Assembly (NCBI RefSeq): GCF_002155695.1
Contig: NZ_MUYJ01000005.1
Span: 158,473 to 222,472 of the forward strand
Length of the DNA stretch: 64,000 bases
Direction of reading: 5' to 3'
From: Erythrobacter tepidarius
GTDB lineage: Bacteria; Pseudomonadota; Alphaproteobacteria; Sphingomonadales; Sphingomonadaceae
The position numbers were made by a program, and so were the translations under genes. Of the stretch, positions 41,231 to 51,335 are shown piece by piece. Each line of letters begins with the position of its first letter. Position 1 is the stretch's first letter. Below the pieces are notes generated by a model. It did not search any database. It saw only the letters and a program-made list of their open reading frames with translations, and was not told the DNA's origin.

Positions 41231-42412
41231 ATGACGATCAGCACCGAGGCGCTGGAAATGGCCGCAAGGGTGGAAGCTTTCGTGCGGGAGAAGATCTTCC
41301 CCTACGAACAGGATCCCCGCCGCGATCATCACGGCGCGCCAACCGACGAGCTGGTGATGGAAATGCGGGAATTGGCGCGCGCGGCCGGCGTGCTCACCCC
41401 GCATATCCGCCCCGACGGCAGCCACTTCAACCAGCGCGAGACGGCGGTCATCCTTACAAAATCCGGGCTAACGCCCTTGGGGATGCTGGCCTGCAACACC
41501 CAGGCCCCTGACGAGGGCAACATGTATCTCATCGGCAAGGTCGGCAGTCCCGAGCTCAAGGAACGCTTCCTCGAACCGCTGGTCGCGGGCCGCGCGCGCT
41601 CGGCCTTCTTCATGACCGAGCCGGCGCAACTGAACGGCGCAGGCGCGGATCCTTCGATGATGATCACCACCTGCCGCAAGGACGGCAACCACTGGGTGAT
41701 CAACGGCAGGAAGTGCTTCATCACCGGGGCCGAGGGCGCCAAGGTCGGGATCGTGATGGCCAAGTCCGAAGACCCCGACAGCGCGGGCGGGGCCTGCATG
41801 TTCCTTGTCGATCTGCCCGATCCCGCAATCCGGATCACCGCCGTGCCCAACACCATCGACAGCTCGATGCCCGGCGGCCATGCCGAAATCACCATCGACA
41901 ATCTGCGCGTGCCCGCCGACCAGATGCTGGGCGAGGCGGGCGAGGGGTTCAAATATGCCCAGATCCGCCTGTCGCCGGCGCGCCTGTCGCACTGCATGCG
42001 CTGGCTAGGCGGCTGCATCCGCGCACAGGAGATCGCGGTCGATTACGCCAACCGCCGCATGGCCTTTGGCAAGCAATTGATCGATCACGAGGGCGTGGGC
42101 TTCATGCTCGCCGAGAACATGATTGACCTCAAGCAATGCGAGCTGATGATCGACTGGTGCGCGGGCGTGCTCGATACGGGCTCGCTGGGCACGGTCGAAA
42201 GCTCGATGACCAAGGTCGCCGTGTCCGAGGCGCTGATGCGCGTCGCCGACAAATGCGTGCAGGTGATGGGCGGCACGGGCGTGACCGACAAGACCATCGT
42301 CGAGACGATGTTCCGCGAAATCCGCGCCTTCCGCATCTACGATGGCCCGACCGAGGTCCACAAGTGGAGCCTCGCCAAGAAGCTGCGCCGCGACTGGAGG
42401 GCGGGGCAATAG
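41231..42412 (+). CDS. Acyl-CoA dehydrogenase
   Basis: This 393-residue FAD-dependent dehydrogenase is read from the ATG with GAGAAGGGAG upstream. Motifs: FFMTEPAQLNGAGADPSMM (FAD/substrate), WVINGRKCFITGAEGAKVGIVMAKS, RMAFGKQLIDHEGVGFMLAEN, VQVMGGTGVTDKTIVETMFREIRAFRIYDGPTEVHKWSLAKKL. The length and the ending resemble the ACAD10/11-like branch. It forms trans-2-enoyl-CoA for the divergent hydratase. The chain length preferred cannot be told from sequence. Confidence 0.92.
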   Translation: MTISTEALEMAARVEAFVREKIFPYEQDPRRDHHGAPTDELVMEMRELARAAGVLTPHIRPDGSHFNQRETAVILTKSGLTPLGMLACNTQAPDEGNMYLIGKVGSPELKERFLEPLVAGRARSAFFMTEPAQLNGAGADPSMMITTCRKDGNHWVINGRKCFITGAEGAKVGIVMAKSEDPDSAGGACMFLVDLPDPAIRITAVPNTIDSSMPGGHAEITIDNLRVPADQMLGEAGEGFKYAQIRLSPARLSHCMRWLGGCIRAQEIAVDYANRRMAFGKQLIDHEGVGFMLAENMIDLKQCELMIDWCAGVLDTGSLGTVESSMTKVAVSEALMRVADKCVQVMGGTGVTDKTIVETMFREIRAFRIYDGPTEVHKWSLAKKLRRDWRAGQ

Positions 42413-42531
42413 GCTCCGCCATTCCGCCGCCAGCGAGGCCGGGGCAATGGCGCGAGGGGATGTGACGGTCGGGCCTTCGCCTTTCCTGCGCGGGCCTGGG
42501 CGGCAAGCATGGCCTGCCTCCGGGACGACCC

Positions 42532-43524
42532 CTATGGCCTGTCGAAAGCCGCCGTACCCGACCCGCCGCCCGCGGCCGGCTGGAGTCTGGCACCTGCGGT
42601 GGCCCGGCATGCTTGCGGCAAAGGCCAGCGCCCATTTTCGTCCGCCATCGTTAGCATCGAGGCGGCATGGCGTGCGGCGACGACGCGCGGATCATCGCCA
42701 TAGCCGCCCCCCAGGGCGCTGGCGACGGGCAGCTGACGCGCCCGGCACGAAGCGATGACGAAGCGATCGCGCAGCGCCAGCCCGGCATCGCTCAGGCCCA
42801 GCCGCCCGAGCTTGTCCTCGGCGTGCGGATCGACCCCCGCCTGATAGAGCACGAAGTCGGGGGCGAAATCGGCGAGAACCTCCGGCAGGTGGCGGGTGAG
42901 GGCTTCCATGTAGCCGTCATCATCGACCCCGTCCGGCAGGCCGACATCGCGGCTCGATCGCGCCTTCCTCACCGGAAAATTCTTCTCGGCATGGAGCGAG
43001 AGGGTAAAGATCTCCTCGCGCCCGGCGGTGAGGCTGGCGGTGCCGTCGCCCTGATGCACGTCGAGATCGACGATCAACACGCGGGCCGCCTGGCCTTCGG
43101 CGATCAGGCGATTGGCGGTGACGGCAAGATCGTTGAACACGCAGTAACCCGCGCCGGTATCGTAGAGCGCATGGTGGCTCCCGGCGGCGGAGTTGGCGGC
43201 ATAGCCGTGCGCGCGGGCAAGCTGCGCGGCGAGCCATGTGCCGCCATTGGTATGGCGCACGCGCGAGGCGATCGCGGGGCTGACGGGAAAGCCGATCCGC
43301 CGCTCCTTTTCGCGCGGGACGGCGGCGCGCAGCACCTGATCGACATAGTCGGGGCAATGCACCGCTTCGAGCCATTGCCGCGGCATCGGCTCGGGAGCGT
43401 ATTCGGTGATCGGCGCTCCGCTCCGGCGCAGCTCCTCCATGACGAGATAGTATTTGTCGAAGCGGAAGGTGCCGCGCTCCGGCCTCGGCGCCATGTAGTC
43501 GGCGTGGTGGACGACGTGGAGCAT
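42532..43524 (-). CDS. Histone deacetylase-like amidohydrolase
   Basis: This 330-residue zinc-dependent deacetylase is read from the ATG giving [18 protein letters not shown]. The active-site elements are present: HTNGGTW region, [23 protein letters not shown] (tandem His), [16 protein letters not shown] (Asp/His zinc ligands), SLHAEKNFP, and [19 protein letters not shown]. Bacterial members act on acetylpolyamines or unknown acetyl-lysines. The last ~30 residues are low-complexity and unlike the family, perhaps a drifted C-terminus. It is the last gene of the ispG operon, 7 bp after mntP. Confidence 0.9.
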   Translation of the reverse strand: MLHVVHHADYMAPRPERGTFRFDKYYLVMEELRRSGAPITEYAPEPMPRQWLEAVHCPDYVDQVLRAAVPREKERRIGFPVSPAIASRVRHTNGGTWLAAQLARAHGYAANSAAGSHHALYDTGAGYCVFNDLAVTANRLIAEGQAARVLIVDLDVHQGDGTASLTAGREEIFTLSLHAEKNFPVRKARSSRDVGLPDGVDDDGYMEALTRHLPEVLADFAPDFVLYQAGVDPHAEDKLGRLGLSDAGLALRDRFVIASCRARQLPVASALGGGYGDDPRVVAARHAASMLTMADENGRWPLPQACRATAGARLQPAAGGGSGTAAFDRP

Positions 43525-43531
43525 CGCCGCG

Positions 43532-44077
43532 TCAGAGGTATCCGGTGTGCTGGCCAAGGATCTTGCAGCCCAGCGCGATCAGGATCACCCCGCCCGCGCG
43601 CTCGGCCCATTCGCCCAAGCGGTCGCCTGCAATCCGACCCAGCGCCACCCCCGCACCGCTCATGGCGGCGGTGATGAGGCCGATCAGCGCCGCGGCCAGC
43701 AGCGGCTTCACCGCGAGCGTCGGCAGGGTGATCCCCGCCGCCAGCGCATCGATGCTGGTGGCGACGCCGGCCAGCAGCAGCGCCCGGCCCGTCAGGGCGT
43801 GCGCGGCTTCTTCCTCCTCGCCATGGCCGCCCAGCATCCGCACCCCGAGGAAAGTCAGCAAGCCGAAGGCGATCCAGTGATCGACCGCCTCGATATAGAT
43901 CTGCGCCGCCGCGCCGACCACCCATCCAGCGAGCGGCATCAGCGCCTGAAACCCCCCGAAAGTGAGCGCAATCGCCAGCCCGCCGCGCCAGCCGGGCCGG
44001 AACTTGGCGCCCTGCGTGAGCGCCACGGCAAGGGCGTCCATCGCCAGCGCGAGTGCGAGCAGGAGCGCTTCGATCAT
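43532..44077 (-). CDS. mntP: Putative manganese efflux pump MntP
   Basis: This 181-residue membrane protein has six hydrophobic segments in two related halves. It carries the duplicated Asp motif typical of Mnt[23 protein letters not shown] in TM1 and [16 protein letters not shown] in TM4. It exports Mn(II) in E. coli. The loop [11 protein letters not shown] between halves is acidic with one His. No mntP riboswitch is seen, and the gene overlaps the thioredoxin-like gene by 4 bp, so it is transcribed from upstream. Confidence 0.9.
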   Translation of the reverse strand: MIEALLLALALAMDALAVALTQGAKFRPGWRGGLAIALTFGGFQALMPLAGWVVGAAAQIYIEAVDHWIAFGLLTFLGVRMLGGHGEEEEAAHALTGRALLLAGVATSIDALAAGITLPTLAVKPLLAAALIGLITAAMSGAGVALGRIAGDRLGEWAERAGGVILIALGCKILGQHTGYL

Positions 44078-44577
44078 GGCGTCGGCCGCCGGGCCAGCGC
44101 GGCAAGCTCGGCGTAGATCGCCTCCTCGCTGCGGCTGGCGGCGTTGCGCCAGCTGGCCGCCGTATCGAGGTTGACCGGCTTGCCCTCGGCCGTAAGCACC
44201 AGTAGCGCCGGGGTGCCCCTCAGCTCGGCAAGGCCGAAGCGGCGGGCGATGTCGAGATTCACGCCCTCGCCGGTCTGCGGCACGCCGACATTGACGAAGA
44301 CGAGTTCATAATTTTCCGCCACCAGCGCGGCAAAGCGCGCCGTTGTGAGCCATCCGGCGAGCGCGGTGCTGTCATGGCACCAGTTGGCGCCCAACACCAG
44401 CAGCACCCGCTTGCCCTCGGCCGCAGCGCGCGCAAGGGCGGCATCGACCTCGCCGCCGGCATTGGCCGCGGCATCAAAGCGCAGCGCCTGCGGCCCGTGC
44501 GCCTTGAGCACGGGCGCGCCCGTCGCGCAGCCGGCCAGCGCAAGCGCCAGACACAGGGCGAGACAGGCGCGGATCAC
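44074..44577 (-). CDS. Thioredoxin-like lipoprotein with single active-site Cys
   Basis: This 167-residue protein has a lipoprotein signal peptide with LAGC (Cys17). The thioredoxin-fold motif reads GANWCHDST, so the redox site is Cys67-His-Asp-Ser70: one Cys only. The cis-Pro loop is present ([15 protein letters not shown]). Single-Cys members may act on glutathione or sense thiols rather than do disulfide exchange. It lies in the ispG-mntP operon with 4-bp overlaps on both sides. Confidence 0.82.
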   Translation of the reverse strand: MIRACLALCLALALAGCATGAPVLKAHGPQALRFDAAANAGGEVDAALARAAAEGKRVLLVLGANWCHDSTALAGWLTTARFAALVAENYELVFVNVGVPQTGEGVNLDIARRFGLAELRGTPALLVLTAEGKPVNLDTAASWRNAASRSEEAIYAELAALARRPTP

Positions 44578-45722
44578 TCGGCTGCTTCGGCGGGGGTCGC
44601 ATGGGGATCGAAGGCGGTTGCCTCGCCGCGCTCGATCGCTGCGGCCTTTTCCTCGACCAGTTTGACGATGTGTTCGAGCATCGCCTCGTCGTCGATGGCG
44701 TGGGCCTTCACACCCGACAGGTAAACCATGTGCTTGCCGTTGCCGCCGCCGGTGAGGCCGATATCGGTCTCGCGCGCTTCGCCCGGGCCATTGACGACAC
44801 AGCCGAGCACCGAGAGGCTCATCGGCGTTTTGATGTGTTCGAGCCGCTTTTCGAGAATCTCGACCGTGCGGATCACATCGAAGCCCTGACGCGAGCAGGA
44901 AGGGCAGGATACCACCCGCACACCGCGGGTTCTCAGGCCCAGTGCCTTGAGCATCTCGAAGCCGACCTTGACCTCCTGCTCCGGCTCGGCGGAAAGGCTG
45001 ACGCGGATCGTGTCACCGATCCCGGCCCACAGCAGCGAGCCGATGCCGATCGAGGACTTGACCGTGCCGCCGATCAGCCCACCGGCCTCGGTAATCCCCA
45101 GATGCAGCGGGCAATCGACCGCTTCGGCAAGGCCCATATAGGCCGCGACCGCAAGGAACACGTCGGAAGCCTTCACCGCCACCTTGAACTCGTGAAAATC
45201 GTGATCCTGCAGCAGCTTGATATGATCCAACGCGCTTTCGATCAGCGCTTCGGGGCAGGGCTCGCCATATTTCTCCAGCAGGTCCTTCTCGAGGCTGCCG
45301 GCGTTGACCCCGATGCGGATCGCGCAGCCATTGGCCTTGGCCGCGCGCACCACTTCGGCGACGCGGTCGGCCGAGCCGATATTGCCCGGGTTGATGCGCA
45401 GGCAGGCCGCGCCCGCGTCGGCCGCTTCGAGCGCGCGCTTGTAGTGGAAATGGATGTCGGCGACCACCGGGATCCGCGCGGCGCGGGTGATCTGCCTGAA
45501 GTTCCTGGTCGACTCCTCGGTCGGGCAGGACACGCGGATGATGTCCGCCCCCACCTCCTCGCAGCGGCGGATCTGGTCGATCGTCGCCTTCACGTCCTCG
45601 GTCGGCGTGTTCGTCATGGTCTGGACGGTGATCGGGGCATCACCGCCGACCGGAACATTGCCGACCATGATCTGGCGGCATTTGCGGCGTTCGATATTGC
45701 GCCAAGGACGGATGCTGGACAT
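44574..45722 (-). CDS. ispG: 4-hydroxy-3-methylbut-2-enyl diphosphate synthase (IspG/GcpE)
   Basis: This 382-residue [4Fe-4S] enzyme catalyses the penultimate step of the MEP isoprenoid pathway. The N-terminal TIM barrel begins [17 protein letters not shown], and the cluster ligands are Cys273, Cys276, Cys308 and Glu315 (SCPSCS and [10 protein letters not shown]). The start is placed at MSSIRPW (45722); an ATG two codons upstream (45728) is equally possible because no clear SD is seen. It heads an operon with a thioredoxin-like lipoprotein, mntP and a deacetylase. The 212-bp gap upstream shows no gene. Confidence 0.95.
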   Translation of the reverse strand: MSSIRPWRNIERRKCRQIMVGNVPVGGDAPITVQTMTNTPTEDVKATIDQIRRCEEVGADIIRVSCPTEESTRNFRQITRAARIPVVADIHFHYKRALEAADAGAACLRINPGNIGSADRVAEVVRAAKANGCAIRIGVNAGSLEKDLLEKYGEPCPEALIESALDHIKLLQDHDFHEFKVAVKASDVFLAVAAYMGLAEAVDCPLHLGITEAGGLIGGTVKSSIGIGSLLWAGIGDTIRVSLSAEPEQEVKVGFEMLKALGLRTRGVRVVSCPSCSRQGFDVIRTVEILEKRLEHIKTPMSLSVLGCVVNGPGEARETDIGLTGGGNGKHMVYLSGVKAHAIDDEAMLEHIVKLVEEKAAAIERGEATAFDPHATPAEAAE

Positions 45723-45934
45723 GGCCATGCATATAGCCGCGCGGCCGGAGCGGAGCAATCACCCGCGCGGCGGAAGATGTAACCCTGTATCTGCCGAATC
45801 GCGCGTCGGGCAGAGCGGGCCAAGACCACGCTGGCCGGCTTTGGGCGCTGCCAGCCGGGACGCAGCAGGTCCCTTGGCGAAAGGCTTGACTTGCCCGAGC
45901 CGCGCGCCAGTCTGCCGGTCAAGAGGGAAAGATC

Positions 45935-46873
45935 ATGCTGACCGACAACACCGCCGAACTGCGCAGCCCCAGCCCGAGCCTCGCGCTGCGGGCGGTCAAA
46001 TGGCTGATCGGCAAGCGCCCGCCGGTGTTCCCGCATGATGCCGAGGGCTTTGCCAAGGCGATGACGGGCCGCGCACTGCCCGAAGACGCGCCGATGCCTG
46101 CGCGTTTCCGCCGCCGCTTCATCGTCGAGGAACAGGCGGTGCAAGGCCAGAAGGTGGTGACGCTCCACCCCAGATCGGGCCCCGCGCCCTGGCACATGCT
46201 CTATTTCCACGGCGGCGGCTTCGTCCAGCCGATGTTCGCGGTGCACTGGCCCCTGATCGCCGCGATGATCGCGCGCTGCGGCATCAGCGTCACCGTGCCG
46301 CTTTATGCGGTGGCACCCGAAAGCCCGCACAGCGCGCAGGAGGCACTGGCCGACGCGGTCTATGCCGGGCTTGCCGCGAAGCACGATCCGGCGCGGATCA
46401 TCCTCAACGGGGATTCAGCGGGCGGTCACATGGCGCTGGCGCTGGCGCTGCGGCTGGTGCGTTCGGGTGGCCCGCTGCCGGGCAAGCTCGCGCTGTTCGC
46501 CCCGTGGCTCGATCTGACGCTGGCCGATCCGGCGATTGCCGCGATCGAGCCGCATGACCCGATGCTCAAGATCGGCACGCTGCGCGCCTGCGGGGCGCTG
46601 GTGGCGGGCCCGCGCGATCCGGCCAGTGCCGAGCTCAGCCCGCTCTACGCCCCGCTTGCCGAATTGGCACAGCTGCCGGCCACGCGCATCTGGACCGGGC
46701 GGCACGACCTGTTCATCGTCGATTCGCGCACCTTCGCCGCAAGGCTGCACGCCGCCGGAGCCGACGCGAAACTCTACGAATACGAGGGCGCGCCGCACGT
46801 GTTCATGGCGATCACCCTGACCCGCGAGGCGAAAGACGTTTTCGCGCTGCTGAAGGCATTTCTCGCCAGCTAG
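45935..46873 (+). CDS. Alpha/beta hydrolase (hormone-sensitive lipase type)
   Basis: This 312-residue esterase-like protein is read from the ATG after GAGGGAAAG. It has the HSL-family oxyanion motif HGGG (92-95), nucleophile elbow GDSAGG with Ser161, a late Asp in WTGRHDLFIVD and His in EGAPHVFMAI. Such proteins hydrolyse short acyl esters. The substrate is unknown. It converges on the SDR gene with a 4-bp overlap. Confidence 0.88.
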   Translation: MLTDNTAELRSPSPSLALRAVKWLIGKRPPVFPHDAEGFAKAMTGRALPEDAPMPARFRRRFIVEEQAVQGQKVVTLHPRSGPAPWHMLYFHGGGFVQPMFAVHWPLIAAMIARCGISVTVPLYAVAPESPHSAQEALADAVYAGLAAKHDPARIILNGDSAGGHMALALALRLVRSGGPLPGKLALFAPWLDLTLADPAIAAIEPHDPMLKIGTLRACGALVAGPRDPASAELSPLYAPLAELAQLPATRIWTGRHDLFIVDSRTFAARLHAAGADAKLYEYEGAPHVFMAITLTREAKDVFALLKAFLAS

Positions 46874-47817
46874 GCGTAGCGTGCCCCGGTGAGTTCCTCG
46901 CTCAGCGTCCACAGCTTGTCGGCGGTGACGGGATCGAGCGCGTAGGAGCGCACTCCGCTGTTGGTCGAAACGTCGTCAACCTCGGCCACGTGGCAGTCCT
47001 CGCAATAGACCCCGCCCTTGCCTTCGATCTGCGGCGCGGTCGCGGCCCAGCAGCTGGTTGCCGCGCCCTGCGGGATGGTTTTCCAGGCAAATCCACGGTC
47101 GCCGCTGGTGACCCGCGCCATCAGCGCGGCCGCCATGTCCTCGCTCAAGTGGCGGCCGAGATTGGTCTGGATGCCGCCCGGATGCACCGCATAGGCATGG
47201 ATGCCGCGCGCCCCAAGCCGCGCTTCGAGGCCGACCGTGAACAGGATATTGGCGGTCTTGGAACGGCCGTAGCCTTCCCATGGATCATAGGGGCGGGCCT
47301 CGAAATGCGGATCATCGAGGTTGACCGGGGCAAAGAAGTGGCCGCGGCTTGAGAGATTGACGATGCGTCTTGCGCTGCCCGCCTCGATTAGCGGCAGCAG
47401 CTCCGCGGTCAGCGCGAAATGGCCGAGATGGTTGGTGCCCAGCTGCATCTCGAACCCATCGGCGGTGCGGGTGAACGGGCAGGCCATCACCCCGGCATTG
47501 TTGATGAGCAGGTCGATCTTCGCCAGCCGCGCGCGGGCTTCGGCCCCGCAGGCGCGCAGCTGCGCCAGATTGCCGAGATCGCAGATGATGGTGTCGATCT
47601 GCGCGTCGGGCACGCGGGCGCGGATCGTCGCCAGTGCGGCATCGAGCTTGGCCTGATCCCGCCCCGCCATCATCACCTGCGCGCCCTTGGCCGCCATGGC
47701 GCGCGCGGTCTCCTGCCCCAGCCCCGAATTGGCCCCGGTGACGAACACCGTCAGGCCCGTCAGGTCCTTGTCCGCGAGCACCTCGTCGGTGGTGCTGCTC
47801 CAGCCGAAGGCGCCCAT
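46870..47817 (-). CDS. Short-chain dehydrogenase/reductase (retinol dehydrogenase-like)
   Basis: This 315-residue SDR is read from the ATG giving MGAFGWSSTTDEVLADKDL. The NAD(P) motif is TGANSGLG (27-34), with NNAG and catalytic Tyr183/Lys187 (YGRSKTAN). The resemblance is to the RDH/WWOX-like group acting on lipophilic alcohols. A pair of Cys near the C-terminus (YCEDCHV) is present. The substrate is unknown. It lies 16 bp after the GNAT gene in the same direction. Confidence 0.85.
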   Translation of the reverse strand: MGAFGWSSTTDEVLADKDLTGLTVFVTGANSGLGQETARAMAAKGAQVMMAGRDQAKLDAALATIRARVPDAQIDTIICDLGNLAQLRACGAEARARLAKIDLLINNAGVMACPFTRTADGFEMQLGTNHLGHFALTAELLPLIEAGSARRIVNLSSRGHFFAPVNLDDPHFEARPYDPWEGYGRSKTANILFTVGLEARLGARGIHAYAVHPGGIQTNLGRHLSEDMAAALMARVTSGDRGFAWKTIPQGAATSCWAATAPQIEGKGGVYCEDCHVAEVDDVSTNSGVRSYALDPVTADKLWTLSEELTGARYA

Positions 47818-47833
47818 GTCTGTGTGCCCCGCT

Positions 47834-48346
47834 TTACAGTTTCCGTTCGTAGAGGAATTCCGGATCGTAATGCTCACCCACCCGGAAGGTGATGTCGGCG
47901 ATCTTGCCGAAGCCGTAGCGCTCGTAGAAGCGCTGCGCGCCGTAGTTTTCCGAATAGACGCTGAGCAGCATCGCATCATGCCCGCCCGCGCGCGCCTGTT
48001 CCAGCGCCCAATCCATCAGCTTCGCGCCGATGCCCTGGCCGGTATGGCTTGGCAGGGCATAGAGCTGGCCGAGTTCGAGCGGGTTCCGCGCATCGCTGAG
48101 CGCGGCGTATTGGCTCGGGTAGCGCAGCTTGCAATAGGCGACGAGTTTGCCTTCGTGCTCGACGAGGCGATGGGTGCATTCATTACCCGCAATCTCTTCG
48201 GCAACGGGGCGGGGAGAGTGCACCTGCGCGAGGAAGGCGGCGAGGTTTTCGGGCGTGTAGAGGTGGCCGAAGGCGGCGATGAAGGTTTGCGCGCCGAGCG
48301 CGGCAAGCGCGGGGGCATCGGCGAGCGTGGCGGGGCGATAGATCAT
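47834..48346 (-). CDS. GNAT family N-acetyltransferase
   Basis: This 170-residue protein has the acetyl-CoA-binding core: LGQLYALPSHTGQGIGAKLMDWALEQARAGG (the Q/RxxGxG/A loop reads HTGQGIGAK) and YSENYGAQRFYERYGFGKI. Such enzymes acetylate small amines, amino acids or ribosomal proteins; the substrate cannot be told here. It diverges from the isoaspartyl peptidase gene across 74 bp that must hold both promoters. Confidence 0.88.
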   Translation of the reverse strand: MIYRPATLADAPALAALGAQTFIAAFGHLYTPENLAAFLAQVHSPRPVAEEIAGNECTHRLVEHEGKLVAYCKLRYPSQYAALSDARNPLELGQLYALPSHTGQGIGAKLMDWALEQARAGGHDAMLLSVYSENYGAQRFYERYGFGKIADITFRVGEHYDPEFLYERKL

Positions 48347-48420
48347 GTCCCCATCCTTAGTCCTTCGGGTGCGTGCTGTTAAGCTGGCGAAACGGTCAGC
48401 GCCGCGTTACAGCTTGACCC

Positions 48421-49485
48421 ATGAAGAAACCCATCGCCGCACTCGCGCTCGCCCTCATGTCCCAGTCAGCCCTTGCCGGGGAAGCGCCCAAATGGTCGAT
48501 CGCGATCCATGGCGGCGCGGGCACGCTCGATCCCGTGCAGATGACGCCCGAGCGCCGCGCCGAATACGAGGCCGCGCTCCAGCAGGCGCTCGATGCCGGG
48601 GCCAAGGTGCTGGCCGAGGGCGGCAGCGCGATCGATGCGGTCAAGGCCGCGATCATCCCGCTGGAGGATTCGCCGCTGTTCAACGCCGGGCGAGGTGCAG
48701 TATTCACCTGGGAGGGGACCAACGAACTCGACGCCTCGATCATGGACGGGCGCGATCGCAGCGCGGGCGCAGTCGCTGGGGTGAAGACGGTCAAGAACCC
48801 GATCCTGCTTGCCGACACGGTCCGCACCGATAGCGAGCACGTGTTCCTGATCGGCGCGGGCGCCGAGGCCTTTGCGCTGGAAAAGGGCTTTGCCGTCACC
48901 CCGCCCGAATATTTCGCCACGCCAGCGCGGCGCGAGGCGCTGGAGCGGATGAAGGCGGAGAAGCTCTCGGCGCTCGATGTCGATTTGAAGTTCGGCACGG
49001 TGGGCGCGGTGGCATTGGACCAGAACGGCAACCTTGCCGCGGGCACCTCGACCGGGGGGATGACCGGCAAGCGCTGGGGCCGCGTCGGCGATGCGCCGGT
49101 GATCGGCGCGGGGACCTATGCGGACAACCGCGCCTGCGCGGTCTCGGCGACGGGCTGGGGCGAATATTTCCTGCGCGTCGGCGTGGCACACGAGATCTGC
49201 GCGCGGCTGAGGGCGACCAGAGAGGTCGATGCGCTGATGGCCGATCCGGCCGCAGCCGATGACGCCATGCCGGCCGAGGTGGCGCAATACATCGCCGATG
49301 CGGTGATGGCCGACGTCAAGCAGCTGGGCGGCGATGGCGGGGTGATCCTCGTCACGCCCGAAGGTCATGCGCTCTTCAGCTTCAACACCACCGGCATGTA
49401 TCGCGGCCGCGCAACCAGTGCGGGCGTCAAAGAAGTGGCGATCTTCGGGGGCGAGGAGAGGGCGTCGAACACGCCCGATCATTGA
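48421..49485 (+). CDS. iaaA: Isoaspartyl peptidase / L-asparaginase (Ntn-hydrolase)
   Basis: This 354-residue protein has a signal peptide (cut near SALAGEAP), so it is periplasmic. Ntn-hydrolase features: WSIAIHGGAGTLDP at the N-terminus, FNAGRGAVFTWEGTNELDASIMDG, and the autocleavage site FGTVGAV with nucleophile Thr193. Beyond it come GTSTGGMTGKRWGRVGDAPVIGAGTYADNRACAVSATGWGE. It degrades isoaspartyl dipeptides and asparagine. It abuts the convergent beta-lactamase gene with no gap. Confidence 0.93.
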   Translation: MKKPIAALALALMSQSALAGEAPKWSIAIHGGAGTLDPVQMTPERRAEYEAALQQALDAGAKVLAEGGSAIDAVKAAIIPLEDSPLFNAGRGAVFTWEGTNELDASIMDGRDRSAGAVAGVKTVKNPILLADTVRTDSEHVFLIGAGAEAFALEKGFAVTPPEYFATPARREALERMKAEKLSALDVDLKFGTVGAVALDQNGNLAAGTSTGGMTGKRWGRVGDAPVIGAGTYADNRACAVSATGWGEYFLRVGVAHEICARLRATREVDALMADPAAADDAMPAEVAQYIADAVMADVKQLGGDGGVILVTPEGHALFSFNTTGMYRGRATSAGVKEVAIFGGEERASNTPDH

Positions 49486-50421
49486 TCAGTAAAGCTTGCC
49501 CACCAGCGGCAGGCCGCGCTCGCGTTCGGCGAATTCCTTGATCACCCGGCCCACGCGGGCCAGCGTCGTCTCGCCGCTGGCGAGCATCTCGTCCTCACGC
49601 TGGCGCGCGCGGAAATAGCAGGCGAAGGTGATCGGCGGCTCGCCCTTCGGCCCCTCGGCAAAGCCGATGTCGATATAGTTGTATTCGCTGGTGCCGAGGA
49701 GGCCGCTGGTGCCGGTCTTGTCGCCGGCGATCCAGCCTTGCGGCAGCCCGGCGCGCACCCGCCGTGCGCCGGTCCGGGTCTCGATCATCCAGCCTTTCAG
49801 CTCGGCCCGCTCCTTTTCCGGCAGCACGTCGCCATAGATGATCCGGGCGACATTGCGCGCCATCGCGGCAGGGGTGGTGGTGTCGCGGAACTCGCCGGTG
49901 GGCACGTTGTTGAGCGCCGGCTCGTAGCGATCGGCCCGGCTCACCTCGTCGCCGATGGAGCGCCAGAAGGCGGTCAGCGCCACCGGACCGCCGAGTTCGC
50001 GCAGCAGGATGTTGGCCGCCGGATTGTCCGAAGTGGTCTGCGCCGCCCGCGCCAATTCGCGCAAGGTGGCCCCGCTTGCCATGCGCTCGCGGGTGAAGGG
50101 GGCGTAGGGAAGCATATCCGCCTCGCTCCACATCACGTCGCGGTCGGCATCGATCAGGCCCGCCGCATGGCGCTGGAGCAGCAGCGCGGCGAGGCTGAAC
50201 TTGAACGAGGAGGCATGGCCGAAGCGGCGGTCCTGATTGAGGCCAACCGAGGCGCCGGTGACGGTGTTGAACAGCGCGACCCCGAGCGTGCCATTACCCG
50301 CCGCCTCGATGATCATGAGTTCCGCCGCCAGCCGCCCGGCCGGGCTCTGATCGGGCGGGATGCAGGCCGATGCGCCGAGCGCGAGGCTGCCGCCGAGGAA
50401 AAACCGCCGATCCATTCTCAT
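49486..50421 (-). CDS. Class A beta-lactamase, probable Tat-exported lipoprotein
   Basis: This 311-residue protein has all class A motifs in order: Ser71-x-x-Lys74 (SSFK), SDN (131-133), Glu167-x-x-x-Asn171 (EPALN) and KTG (235-237). It should be a working serine beta-lactamase. The N-terminus has a twin-arginine pattern (DRRFFLGG) and then ASAC with Cys20, a possible lipobox, so export by Tat with lipid anchoring is likely. It is the last gene of the MoxR operon and overlaps the RDD gene by 4 bp. No AmpR-type regulator is adjacent. Confidence 0.92.
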   Translation of the reverse strand: MRMDRRFFLGGSLALGASACIPPDQSPAGRLAAELMIIEAAGNGTLGVALFNTVTGASVGLNQDRRFGHASSFKFSLAALLLQRHAAGLIDADRDVMWSEADMLPYAPFTRERMASGATLRELARAAQTTSDNPAANILLRELGGPVALTAFWRSIGDEVSRADRYEPALNNVPTGEFRDTTTPAAMARNVARIIYGDVLPEKERAELKGWMIETRTGARRVRAGLPQGWIAGDKTGTSGLLGTSEYNYIDIGFAEGPKGEPPITFACYFRARQREDEMLASGETTLARVGRVIKEFAERERGLPLVGKLY

Positions 50422-51335
50422 GAGAACTTGTCCGCCTTGCGTTTGCCGAAGCGCATGTCGCCTTCGAGCTTGGCGCGCAGTTGCGCATAGAAGGCTTCGA
50501 GGAAAGCCCTTTCATCGCCCGCGCCCGGGTTCCAGCCGATCTTGCGGCAGATCGTCGCATGCACGGCTGCGAGCGCCTCTGGCGGGGCATCGCGCAGCAT
50601 CTGCTCGAGCGTCTGCAATTCCTTCTCGCCATAGATCGACAGCTCGGCCTCGCCGAAAGCGTAGCGCGCCCCTGTGACCGCGCTCGCCCCCTGCGCGGCG
50701 GCCGCGCCCTGTGCCGAGAGCGCCGCGGCGAGCTTGGCGCGGGGGCGCTCGATCACCCATGTCCCGGCGACGATGTCGCCCGCACGCAGGGCATCGCGGT
50801 TGAAAAAGGGCAGCAGCAGGAACAGCGCGAACCACCCGGTCGCCACCCATGGCAGCGGGCCGATATCCTCATCGCCGGCATTCATCACCAGCAAGGTGAG
50901 GATCAGCACGATCGGATAGAACAGCTCGATGTCGCGGATCAGGTTGCGCGCGATCACCGCTTCGGGCGCGAGCGACCCGCCGCTGCGCGCCGCGATGCGG
51001 ATGCCGACGATGCGCTTGCCCAGCGTCGCGCCGCGCGGGCCGAGTTCCTGCACCAGGAAATAGCCGTACCACGCGGCGAAATAGACGATCACCAGCACGA
51101 TCAGCAGAAATTCCTGCGCCCCGCGCGGCGCGGCAGAGGGATCGAGCGCGGTGCCATCGAGCAGCCCGCCCGCGATCCCTTGCACCAGCAGCTGGAACAA
51201 AGCCATGCCGAAGCCGAGAAGCATCAGATCGAGCATCAGCGCCCCCGCCCGGCTCCCGCGCGAGGCGAGCCTTACCGGAAGGGCGAGACCTTCGGGGGTG
51301 AGGATCACGCGGGCGCGCTTGTCGGTGGCGTTCAT
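50418..51335 (-). CDS. RDD family membrane protein
   Basis: This 305-residue protein has an RDD domain of about three TM segments (residues ~30-190): RAGALMLDLMLLGFGMALFQLL, LLIVLVIVYFAAWYGYFLVQELGPRGATLGKRIVGIRI, and a third near DIELFYPIVLILTLLVM. A cytoplasmic tail of about 120 residues follows. RDD proteins often accompany MoxR-SpoIIM-DUF58 genes; their function is unsettled. It is read from MNATDKRARV and overlaps the SpoIIM gene by 4 bp. Confidence 0.85.
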   Translation of the reverse strand: MNATDKRARVILTPEGLALPVRLASRGSRAGALMLDLMLLGFGMALFQLLVQGIAGGLLDGTALDPSAAPRGAQEFLLIVLVIVYFAAWYGYFLVQELGPRGATLGKRIVGIRIAARSGGSLAPEAVIARNLIRDIELFYPIVLILTLLVMNAGDEDIGPLPWVATGWFALFLLLPFFNRDALRAGDIVAGTWVIERPRAKLAAALSAQGAAAAQGASAVTGARYAFGEAELSIYGEKELQTLEQMLRDAPPEALAAVHATICRKIGWNPGAGDERAFLEAFYAQLRAKLEGDMRFGKRKADKFS

